Shown here: positions 36,152 to 47,800 of the stretch, in pieces | Position numbering within the stretch: position 1 is the first letter of the stretch | Layout: each line of letters opens with the position of its first letter | Origin: Citrus sinensis | Lineage: Eukaryota; Streptophyta; Magnoliopsida; Sapindales; Rutaceae | NCBI RefSeq assembly: GCF_022201045.2 | Contig: NC_068564.1 | Coordinates: forward strand, 31,463,001-31,527,000 | Direction of reading: 5' to 3' | DNA: 64,000 bases | Program-made: the position numbers and the translations under genes | Notes under the pieces: model-generated | The model's database searches: none | Seen by the model: the letters and a program-made list of their open reading frames with translations, nothing else | What the model was told of the DNA's origin: nothing

Positions 36152-38420
36152 TTTTTTTTTTTTACAGAGAGAAAATTAAAATGGCCCGAGGATATGGGAA
36201 TTTTGGGGGTGTAACAAGGAGGTTTTATAGTGGAGCGCGGTGTTCTGTACAATTCTCTTAACTTGGTGGAGTTCCTGTGCATGAAGATGGTTAGCTAGTT
36301 GCGAAAAGTTAAAAAAGAAAAAAAAATGTAATAGATAACATAGTGGAATTGTTATTAATTCCAAATGATGATCGAACGGTTAGCGATACCATAGGTGATG
36401 AGAATAAATCATTTGGTTCCGTATGTAGGCGTGTCACTATCCAACTTTGTTGGGGGCAGGCGCGGCCTGTTAGGAAAAGGGAGAAAAATTTACGTGGGAT
36501 TGTCTCAATGATTTAGCATACTTCGAATCCATTGATCGTCCGACTTCGAGTTCACTGCTCCGTCACATGACAGAGCATGCGCCAGTGGACTTATCCCACC
36601 ACCTCAAGATAGACTTAAACAATTCGATACCAGCCGATTGTGAAGTCTTTATGGCCAAATATTGAGATGGTGCAACAGTCCTACACAAAATTTTCTCTCG
36701 GTAGAAGAATCTATCCAAGCTATAATACGACCGAGTGGCTCGACTTACTTTACTAACGATACACACGCTCTGCTCGAAAGGATATTCTTATTCTGTTTGA
36801 TTGGTTGAATAGTAAGGTACGTGTTTTGGTGCTACTGAATAATCAAATTATGTGAGTATTATATTGTAGTGGGATATGTATAGCAGAATCAAATTCAATA
36901 TTGTATTATTGCACTACGTTTTGGTGTGGTAAATATGTAGTCTTTACAAAACAAATTCGATCTGCTGACAAGTCCCCATCTCATTAGACTGGCCATTGAC
37001 TTGTCCTTCCTATGGTTGCTTTCTGATATTGACTAGTTTGTGTCAGATAGAAGCTTTTGAAGGTTCAAGAGATGCAATGTTGCAACATTGACTAGCTTCC
37101 GAACAGAAATCAAATCGACAATTGTTTTTAATATTTGTCAGTATTAATTAATGTGTGAACAGTGTTTCCTCATGTCGACGTGCGCCTTAAAATGGAAGTT
37201 TAAAAATTAGACATCGCTGTCTAACTATAATAATTAAACAAACTCAACCGTTATTGAAGCAATTTTATTAATAAAATCAAGAATTAAATTTTATTAATTA
37301 ATAATATATAAATATAATAAACGGGGTGGTGCTCTCTGTTGCTCCAATTCTGAGCTACTTGAAATAAAATAATAAAATGATATGAAAACTACCTCTGAAA
37401 TAAATAAATAGTTTAAAGTGGCCATGATCCTTCATAACTTTCTGAAAGTGCTTTCTTTCTTTCTTGCTTTGTTAATTAATTTGACGTAGGGAGGAAACAA
37501 AGGACGCAATTAATTATATGAGAGGCCAATATTTTTGGGTTTTGACAAATGGCACCATGGGTTGGTGCTTATATAAAAGCTGCATGTTGGTATTATGGAA
37601 GACTTATCGTGATCTGATCAATTTAATTAAGAAGAATGGGATGAAGGCGACCAACACTTTCGAAAAATTTTGCATGGATTTTTAATGGTAAGAAGCTTAT
37701 CGGCAATATGAAGATTGCATGTGCCATTTTCTTGGCCTCAAAAAATATGGTCGGTCGGCTTTGTGTTCTGGGGCACTCAAAATTATTTTGGTCCACAAAT
37801 CCACTTAAGATTGTGGATTTTTATCATATTCCAATTCATAACCAAGGCGGTGAGTGGTCAGTGGCGATTACTGATTAGCAGAATAAAATGATTCGCTTTT
37901 TTCCTCCAAGAATGACATTTTAGTCCTAAATCCGTTCCTAATTCAGTAATTCTTCTAATAATACCCTATTATATGTTTTTCAGTCCAGCTATATTGCCGT
38001 AGTGATATGATACCATGCTATTTTATTTTGTTATTCAAGAGAATTTCGATTGATTTTTAATTATAAATATTAATAAAATTTTAATTATAATATATCAGCG
38101 TATAAAAAAAATAAATAAATAACGCCTTTCATTTTTTCACGAAGTAATCATTTTGCTTATTTATGGTATGGATATCGACTTGGAGCGCATGCTTTTATTG
38201 TCGTCTATTCCATCAACACCATAAAATGATGCTTTTTTTCGCTGCTTTATGATCGTAAGTTCTCACCCTGTCTGAGTTTTCTCGGTTGAGTGAATGCTTT
38301 TTAATTGTTGAACACACTTCTCTCTTACCAAGCTGATAAAATGCTGAGCATTAAACTTTGTTTGCATCATATCACATTTGCCAATCGGTAATTAGAATAA
38401 ATTATAATTGAACAAAAAAT
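36152..38420. other. HKT promoter region and spacer
   Basis: A TATA-like ACTATAAAAC (minus strand) lies at about 36221-36231. Beyond it no gene is recognised. The 67-codon frame at 36563-36766 (minus) reads like protein in composition but matches nothing I know and lacks neighbours in frame. The remainder to 38420 is AT-rich. Confidence 0.35.
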
Positions 38421-39046
38421 TAGAATTAAAAGAGACTAGAATTAGAATGAGGAATGACAATTAGAATAAATTATTTAATTTAATTGTTAGAATCAAAATC
38501 GAAATAAATTGTATTATTATCGATGTGTTATTATTATTATTTTTTTAGAAGTCATTGATGTGTTTACTCTATTTTGAAATGTAAAGACTTGTGGCAAGTT
38601 ACTAAAATGACATCAATTGACTATTGTCATTATTTATTATAATAATTACAATTATTATTATTCAAAATAATTATTGTTAATAATATAAATAATAAAGAAA
38701 AATTGAAAATAATAACAATAGTAATAGGCAAAAAGTTGTCTATTTTCCAAGGACATTACTTCCAATACTTTAATGATATTGGTAATTGGAATAGACTGTA
38801 ATTGTAATTAGAATAAGTTGTTTACTTTAGTTGTAAGAATCAAAATTGAAAAATGTTGTATTCCCATTTGTGTGTTTACTTTGTCTAGGTATCAGAATAA
38901 ATTGTTACAAGTTGTCAAAATATTCTCAATTAGTTATTGTCTTTAGTATTATTATTATCTATTATAACAGTAACAATAATAATGATAAAAATAATAATAA
39001 CAATAGTAGTTATTATTATTAAAAATAAGAATACGACTACTACAAA

Positions 39047-39630
39047 CATGGATGGCAAAAAAGCTGGGATTGGCCTAAGCCCAGCCCATTTCCACAAACA
39101 TTTCCACAGACTTTGGCCTGAATCTCTCACATGAGGGTTTGGACAAGGGCACAAGGAAAAAAAAGCTCAGGCCAAGCACAAGTCCTTTATTTTTTTAAAA
39201 ATAAAATTAAAAAATAATGGAAAATAAAAAATAAGCTTAAATCCCTAATTCATATATCAATAATGAATAAAAAAACTTAAATTATAATACTAAACACTCT
39301 TTTAAATATTAGTTAATTAAGAAGGTACTTGAATTAGAGAATATAATACTAAAAATTTAAATCTTTAAACTTTTATTTGCTTTATTTATTATTTTATTTT
39401 AAAAATATTCATTTTATTTAATTCATTGTTGATTATAACAACTTGATTATTATTAACGCATTTTAGGTTTACAACAATTTTTAAAAAAAATTGAAAAAAT
39501 AAGTGAAAGCCTAAGCTCGACTCAAGCCCGCAGTGAGCTTGGCTTAGGCTCGACCCTTACAATTATACTCTAATGAGCTTGGGTATGGGCTTAAAAAAGT
39601 CTAGGCTAAACCTGCATTTTGCCATCCCTA
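39047..39630. mobile_element. hAT-like MITE inserted in copy A of the tandem duplication
   Basis: The left end CATGGATGGCAAAAAA and the right end TTTTGCCATCCCTA (TAGGGATGGCAAAA on the other strand) form an inverted repeat like that of the hAT element at 13918. Copy B lacks the whole segment at the matching site (about 41330-41345), so this is a 584-bp insertion. Sub-terminal segments rich in AAGCCCAGCCC / AGGCTTGGC-type words flank an AT-rich middle. Target duplication is degraded or absent. No transposase frame. Confidence 0.7.
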
Positions 39631-42132
39631 ATTATGAAGAAGAAGAAGAAGAATGACAACAAGTCAACAACAACAACAATAATAAAATATTAAATATATT
39701 TTAATCGACACACAAGTATTAGATGATACGTCGTTTATCTCTTTAAGAAAATGACTTGTCATTAGAGAGATGAAGATAAGGATGACATATAATCTACATC
39801 ATTTGTACAACAAGCATACAAAAATAGTGTACACAATTGCATACTCTAGATGAAGCATTCTTTATGTTTTAACAATAAACAACATGCCATTGTAGTTACA
39901 AATAAGTCAACAATCCGACTTTTTGTTCCTTTCTTAACAAACAACATGCCATATTTGCAGTTGGATTCTAATTAATTTTAACAGAAGTAAGATATTATTA
40001 GTTTTTAACAGTTACATGGAATAATAATCATTTTATACACACACACATATATGATCACAATATTTGAATTTTTATTTGAGTGCCAATTACTATTGGTCAC
40101 TCGTTTATTATATGACAAATTTTATGATTTGTAAAATTATTTACTTAGTATCTAATAGATAGATTACTCAATTTTAATAGTAATTATAATAGCAACTTCA
40201 ATTGCAAGTACAACTATTAATTACAATTAAAACTATAATTGTTGTTTTAGTAAAATAACAAAATAATAAACTTTAGCTATATAAACATACCGTTTACCAT
40301 AATATTATAGATTCCACAATCATCTTTTTTTTTTTTTTTGGTTGCATATGAAATTCTTCAAGAATACAATAGAATTAAGGGAAAACTAAGTCATGTGACA
40401 ATTTATTTATTTTTTAAAAAAAAGTTATCACAAAAGAATATTCCACAATCATTTTTTTAGTCTTTTGTTGGATATAAAATTCTTAAAGAATACTCTAAAA
40501 TTAAGGGAAAACTAAGTCACCTGACAAATTTTTTTTCTAAAAGTTATCACAAAAGAATATGGTTATCAACTAACTAGGGATAGTATTAGGCACGAAATGA
40601 AAAAAGAAAAAAGTATGAAATCCTTTCTGGATCTAAATATTATTAAAAAAAAATGATATAGTTAGCATTAGGGTAGGTAGAACTAATTCCAGAAAAATTG
40701 GTTCAATTCAATTTTCGAGTTCTGGTTTGGTATTTTTTTCCTTAAGACCGAAATCATATTGGAAAAAACCACGAACTTTTTTCTATATTAAAATAGTACT
40801 AGGTGGCAAGATTTAACAAGACACAAGAAATAAAAATTTTAAAAAAAGTTTGTGAGAAAATTAAAAAATTATAAATATTTGAAGGACCTGACCGAAAGTT
40901 TTGGTTTCGGATTGATTTTTTATTTTTGTTGATTCTATTTTTATTGGTTCTTTACAATTTAGTATTGGAACGAAACAACTCGTTGCCCACCCTTAATTAG
41001 CATCTAGCACTCAAGGTTATTTTAAATAAAACAACCGTTGTGAAACTTTACTTGGGAGATAATAAGTCATCTATTTTTCAAAGATATTGCTTCTAATACT
41101 TTAATGATCTGTTTATTACATTGTAATTAGAATGGACTAGAGTCATAATTATAATAAATTGTTTACTTTAGCTGTAGGATTTAGAATTGGAATAAGTTGT
41201 ATTTTCATTAATGAGTTTACTTTGTCTAGGTATCAAACTAGATTGTTACAAGTTGCCAAATTGTCCTTAATTAATTATTGTTCCTTGCATTACTATTATT
41301 ATTATTATTATTATTACTACTACTACTACCAATTATGATCATAACAATAATAATGATAATGATGATGATGGTGATGAATAATATTGACTATAAATTTAAT
41401 CATCACACAAGTACCAGATGACTTGTCGTTTATTGTTTTGATACTCACTGACATGCATTTCACAAGATAATTATTTAATGACATGTTGCCTACGTAATTC
41501 ACAAAACCAACATGCATAACCAGTACGCATCGGCGCATACTCTAGATGACACATGGTCTATGTTTTTTTTTTAAATTTTTATAGTCAATGAAATGTCATT
41601 AACTTTATATATATGAAAATGACTTGACATTTCTCTTCTCTTTTGACAAACGACACATCATCTATGAGTTTGAATTCTAAATGATTTAAACAAAAGTGAG
41701 AGATGGATTGTTTTCAACGGTTATATAAAATAATAATTATTACAATTGTGATTTAAAAAAATACAAAAATATAAGTGATCACAATATTTAAGTCCCATCT
41801 ACTGTGGTCACTTATATATTCGATAATGAATTTTAGAATTTAAAAATTACTTACTTACCATCAAATAAATGGGTTACTCAATCTTAATAGTTATTATAAT
41901 AAAAATTTCAATTACTAACAACAACTATTAGTTACAATTAAAACTATAATAATTATTATAATATAAGATAATAAATTTAAATATACCATTGTACCATATT
42001 ATTATAGCTTGAAATCCACAAACTTTTTTGTCCCATATTTTGTTGTATATGAAATTCTTCAAGAATATCATGTGATAAATTAATTTTGAGAGTTATTACG
42101 AAAAAATATGTTTATCAACTAGCTAGGGATAG

Positions 42133-42599
42133 TTTTTTTTTTTTTTGATGAAACTGGATATTCATTAAGAAGAAGAGCCAAACAAATCAACAATTAAGAA
42201 CGGAGGTGGAACAACCCTCCACTCTCCGTGGCCTGACAAAGAATTCCCTGCCTGAGCTACAGAGTGGGCAACGAAATTCGCAGACCGTCTAACGAAAGAG
42301 AAAGATACATCTCGTATTGAATTAGACACAGCACGACAATCTTCAATAACAAGGCTAAAACTACTAGGACCCGAGAGATTATTAACTAGAGCATTGTACA
42401 CATTTAAGCATTCCATCTCAATAGTTACATTAGACAATTGTAGTTGCTTAATCCAACTAAGGGCCTCGCAAACACCAAGGGCTTCAGCATCACGGGCACT
42501 AAATTTTCCAGGAATGCTACAACACCTAGCTGCCACAAATGCACCATTTGAGTCTCTTATAACATTGCCAAAGCCAATATAACCCCTGGAAGCAAACAG
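42133..42599 (-). mobile_element. 5'-truncated LINE carrying an RNase H domain
   Basis: Minus-strand fragment ending in a poly(A) tail (the T run at 42133-42146). Its frame (about 42599 to the stop at 42165) encodes the end of a plant L1-type ORF2: an RNase H fold (RVT_3 type) with GFGNVIRDSNGAFVAARCCS, then DAEALGVCEALSWIKQL, IEDCRAVSN and FVRRSANFVAHSVAQAG. The first catalytic Asp strand is missing because the copy is truncated, and there is no reverse transcriptase part. Copy A of the surrounding tandem repeat has the uninterrupted site at about 40585, which fixes the insertion point between GGGATAG and TTTTATG. The open frame has stayed intact over about 145 codons. The Met at the start of the open frame belongs to flanking DNA. 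Confidence 0.82.
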
Positions 42600-42990
42600 T
42601 TTTATGTGTGAAATAAAAAAAGAAAAAAGCATGAAATCCTTTTGAGAGCCAAATACTATTAAAAAAGAAAAAGAAAAGATAGGATTAGCATTAGGACCAG
42701 AGAGAATTAAACTCGTTCTAAAAAGAATCGGTTGGGTTCAGTATTTTTTCCTTAAGATTGGAACCGAATCGAAAATAACCATTAACTTTTATTATATTAA
42801 AATAGTATCAGGCGCAATGATTAAATAAGACATAAGGAAAAAAAATTTACAAAGTTAAATTTTGTGAGAAATAATAAAAAAATTTATTCCAATTTAAATT
42901 TTTTCATTTAATTTTTATTAGCTCTTTAGAACTCAATACTAAATTGAACGTGTCTGTTGTCCACCCCCAATTAGCATTTAATAGTTAAGA

Positions 42991-43451
42991 TGGTGGATAT
43001 ATATATATGTGTGTGTATATATATAAATATTTCAATATGAAATTTTAAAATGTAGAAACGTCTGAAAAAAAAGTATAAATCATACGGTTTAAGTGCTTCA
43101 AGTTGTAAGTATTTAAAACCTGTAATTTTAAAATTTTACCGGACTTTTCCCATACTTTAAGATCTCATACCAATATATATATAATAAATAATAAATAAAT
43201 AAATAAATAAAAGGAGTGTATTGTGTAATTAGTGGCGATTACGCTCAGCAAGCAAGCAAGCAAAACATACGCATTCAATAAAAAAAAAATACAGCTTGAC
43301 CGCAACTACACTCCACTAGTATTTGTCGGGTGATTTACCAATTTTAGTGCAATTATTTAACATCATCTCGAATTCGAACGGAATTTATTAGTTTTCTATC
43401 AATTCAAGTTACAACAACCCTACAGTTGTCATTGTTCGAGCTCATATCGAC

Positions 43452-43525
<74 letters not shown>

Positions 43526-44822
43526 GCGCACACACACACACTGGGGATATAGGAAGTCTATACCTAAAATTGAGTTAAATCTAGTTAAAAAATATTTGGT
43601 AAACTTTTACGAGAGTAACTATTCATGAGGCGTTAAAAGCAGAAGATGATAGTCCATGATGAGAAAGTTGTTGTCGCTTCAAATTACTTCCAATTTATTT
43701 ATTTCTTTTAGATGCCAAAGCATTTCGAATATCATGAATTCAGAATCACCAATCATCCATTAGATGCTCAACTTGGGCAAATGCATTCGATACTACATAC
43801 ATAAATAATTAAATGAAAAAACAGTTCACCACCATGGTGTTTTGATTGAATGGCTCTCAAATAGTTTCATTTTAGCGACCAACCGACTTTGAACCTTAAA
43901 AGAGGTGGGAGATTAAAAATAAAAATTAAAAAAAATCAGTCAAGGTCTAACTTTATTGTCAACAAGCGATTTTCTTATGACTTAGGTTTTAGGTCCGATC
44001 TTTAAAGTAGTGTTAGGGGAAAAAAAAGAAAAAAAGAAAAAAAGGGGTGAAAAATGGTCTTGAAATGGAATGATTATCATGCCAACTATATCAAGTTAAT
44101 TTGTCTTGAAATGGAATGACCAACGGGAAGGGTGCATCGCGTGGTGGCGCAATTGCGTATTGCAATTTCATTAGGGGGGGGGGGGGGGGGGCGGGCTTTT
44201 ATACCCAACGCATCTCGTCAATTGACAATCCACACCCACCTCTAAGTCTAATGAGAATTCAAACAAAAGTTGGCGATCACTCACACATCAATTGCAGCAT
44301 ATCATATGCTGTCGTGTTGGTAGTAATTAAATGTGGTCCCCTTTTTTTTTCTTTTTTTTTTTAATAAGCATCTGAAAATTGTACCGACATGCACGTAAAT
44401 CTACAAACACGTGCTTCTTAAACAGATCACGTACAAGCAATGGCGGAATTAGGATTTTGGTTTCACAAGAGCCATAATAGAACAACTATAAATTTTTAAT
44501 TGGATTATAACGTAAAATCTACGGAATTGTAGAGGCTAACAGTGGGCTCTAATGGATAAATCATACACTTTAGTAGGCGATAATAAATCCTTCCAAGTCA
44601 GATCAATTTTCTTGAAGGATAATATCATAATCGGAGAAAAATGTATGATATTCAAGGCAATGAATTTGGAAAAAGAAATTCCACGATGTACGACTGTCGA
44701 CATTCAAACTCAAACTAACATTCCGGAGTTGCGTTTCAATAAAATATATGTGATTCAACAAAAATGAAATGAACAAATGGAACTGTGATGCAGTAAGGTA
44801 CCGAAGAGGAGTTGGGTTCTGG
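42991..44822. other. Spacer with microsatellites before the galacturonokinase 3' end
   Basis: A compound microsatellite, (TC)n 43455-43494, (TA)n to about 43520, then CA-rich to 43540, and an 18-base G run at 44174-44191. Short frames in this stretch show no recognisable feature. No gene assigned. Confidence 0.45.
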
Positions 44823-47800
44823 TCAGATTACCCGAGCAGAGTCACCTGGTTCACAAATCAATACAGCCGAATCTGCGTTTAACTGGCTAGCTAACTCAGG
44901 CTGGAGCTCAAAATATTCTCTCCTGACATATGACGCAGCTTCTTCTGCACGATCAGCATCTACAAGTGCAAGACAGCATCCTCTAAATCCAGCGCCACTA
45001 AAACGTGCTCCAAATACTCCAGGTGCCCTTTGGAGAATCTCATTCAGTTGTATCAATGGCTCAGAACCTTTAAAGTAACCATTAAAAGGACAAAACATGA
45101 ATAAATCTCAGGTTACATAAGCTATGCAGAAACCAAGGGTTTAAATGATAAGAGTACCTTGTGACCAGATTTAATTTTAAATCATCCACTTCAAAAACTA
45201 ACAGCCAATATTTGATTGTAAAATGAATTCAACATCATTATTCTCATTCCTTAGTTATATGCTGGGGTAGAATGGGAAAACACTGAAACTAGATGAAATT
45301 TTATATGGCACAGCTGCCAAAAAAATTAACATGACCAAATTAAATTATCATAAAAGTCAAAATGATTTTTTAGAAAAATATATTTGAGAAAGAAATTGCA
45401 TTATAAAAAAAAAAAGCGCCAGGTCACAGTCTAGTACTGTGCACAGCATCTGTTAGAATTAGTACTAATATTAATTCACATCGGTTGGGAAAAAGACATC
45501 ACTGTGAATTGTAGGATACTTGATTACAGTCATATGAAAATATAGGTGCACACCGCTATGATTAAAACTAATGTATAAAGGAAAACAATGGACGGAATTA
45601 AGGTTGTACCACATTCATAGTTATGAATAGAACTTAGACCAGAGGCTGAAATGAGTTTTCCAAAATCTTCTAAATTGCCTGATTTCCAAGCTTTAAGTCC
45701 TGAAACAATAAAATATATCCACAAGTTTTATAAAGCACAAAACCTAATAGACATTAATTTCCAATATGATTTCAAGAAACCATGTCCAGAAAGCAATGCC
45801 TTTTGCAGCCCGCCTGTTCTCTGTGAAATAATGCTGTGCTCTTTTAGCTATAATGGGCTCCAGTTCACTCTGTACAGAAAGAGAGTTGTATAAAAAGCAA
45901 TAGAATAGTCACAATGAAATTCTTTTAAGCAAGTTCATAAGGGACTTAAAAAAATATATATATTATGAAATAGAATAGTCTCTCCAATATCGACAACAAG
46001 TTTTGAATATAATTGACATGAAAATTTGCAGTCCTAGAAACTGTGTTAATTGTCATGATGCCATGTCCGAGTCCCTATCTATAAAGTTGTAAGGCCATTT
46101 GGATGATCAATTGGTTACCTCTCCCTGGGGAAAATTTCTATTCCATAGGAAAGCTCATTCAGACTGATTATATATGGCTTCCTGAAGACAAGTTTCGTCA
46201 TCTGGCTCTTGACTTGCTAGGCCATTACCAACAGCACTCACTGTAGCAGATACTTTTCCATAGGGGAAAATTAATGGAGATTCCATTAGAGACCTAGGTA
46301 CTTATGCTGGGCATTAGTGTAGGACTTCAGGTCAATTACATATTGTTTATCTTTTTTTTTTAAAGTTATTATCTATATAATTATGTTTTAGTTATATTCA
46401 GATTCTGATCTCTTTCTTCGATTAAAATCACTATTAGTCTAATACCAATAATTGGAATCATTTCAGTATAATAAGGATATATATGTATCCACGATTGAAA
46501 ATTTGTTAATAGTATGCTTTTAAAACATATGAAAGGTTCCTATGGTTATTTTGGATTAGATTTAACTTAAGGTGCAACATCTTGTTTGTACCTAAGCCTA
46601 TAAGTCTGTCTAACCGGTCCTTACTCCTTAGACCAGCATTGACGAATAAAGCATAATGATTTCACACTCCTTTCAATTCAAAATTCTCCTTTTCAACTTC
46701 TTTCTTCCTTTTATTTCCTTTCTCTAATTTCTCCAAAGATAAGAAAGCTGAACTCTGTCCTTAAATACCATAAATTGGAACTCATTTAATCACAACCATG
46801 AACCTGCTGCAAGCCAATTACCTTGTGAGCTTCATAAACCTCTTCTTCAACTGTTAGAAATAAAATCAAAATCATTATCAGCTGTAACATAACAAAACTT
46901 GAGAACAAAATTAGGTGAAAGTACTAGCCATTGCACAATCGAGGCTCCATTTCAGCTTTTCCAGAGGCACTGTAAAACATAAGAAAAGTAGGTGTAACTG
47001 ATATGTATGTGATTCACAAGTTGTCAGAACACATGCATATTAGGGAAAATCACCACATTAAGCAACTGAAAAATATCCTGCAGCAGTAGGATCTAAGTTA
47101 CAAGGGAAAGGATCATACCATAGAAGAAATTTTGCTGCCTCTTGACATTCTGCAACTCGACAATTATATCCGGGATTGTTAGTCAGGGCACACCTCAAGC
47201 CTGAAAACGCCAATAATATTTTGTAGGACTTTTTAAACTCAGTTTCGCCACCGTTCTGAGGTTCTCGAGGTTGTATAATTTCGTATTCCTTAGACTACAC
47301 ATGCCAAACAAGATTCATGAAACAAAACCACTAATCTAATAAAATAGGAGGAAAATGTTAAATCAAATGAAAGTGGAGAATTGGTTGGTGCATCTGCAGT
47401 TCACATTTTGAGAAACCGATCAGCTAAATTTTTGAGATCTTTTAAAGACAGAAAAGAAACATGAAGCAACTGCAAGAACAAAAATAACATGATTCTTTTT
47501 TTATCAGGATTTTTTTTTTAAAAAAAAAAAAATAGATAGGCTAATCACAAAAACAACATGAAGTGCAATGCCTGACAGAGAAATTAAGGAAACAAAAGAG
47601 GAAAAAACTACACATCCTAGAGATATATACATGCAATATTTATTTCCCTTGTTGGAGGTGGATTTCTATTCCTTTTTTCAAAAATATCCATATCCTTCTT
47701 TTGCTAAGGATAGTGGCCATTATAAATAATGTGGCACATTTAGTTGCTTTGTATCCTCAGCAGCTGTAAAGAAAATACATTGTGAAACAAGAAATGTGTT

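Larger units (their letters stand above)
38430..42990. repeat. Old tandem duplication of about 2.3 kb (two long copies and one partial)
   Basis: Copy A spans roughly 38730-41030 and copy B roughly 41060-42990. They share a series of collinear landmarks, for example GTTTACTTTGTCTAGGTATC at 38873-38892 and its match near 41216-41235, the stretch ACAACTATTA..ACAATTAAAACTATAAT, and TTCTTCAAGAAT. The offset is about 2330 bp early in the unit. A partial third copy of the start lies at about 38430-38660. Divergence is substantial, with many substitutions and small gaps. Within copy A a 128-bp sub-unit is itself doubled (40311-40438 and 40439-about 40560). No coding frame belongs to the unit; its original nature is unknown. 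Confidence 0.75.

Noticed and set aside
38937..39154. Overlapping short frames on both strands
   Set aside because: They arise from ATT/AAT microsatellite sequence and the edge of the hAT-like element.
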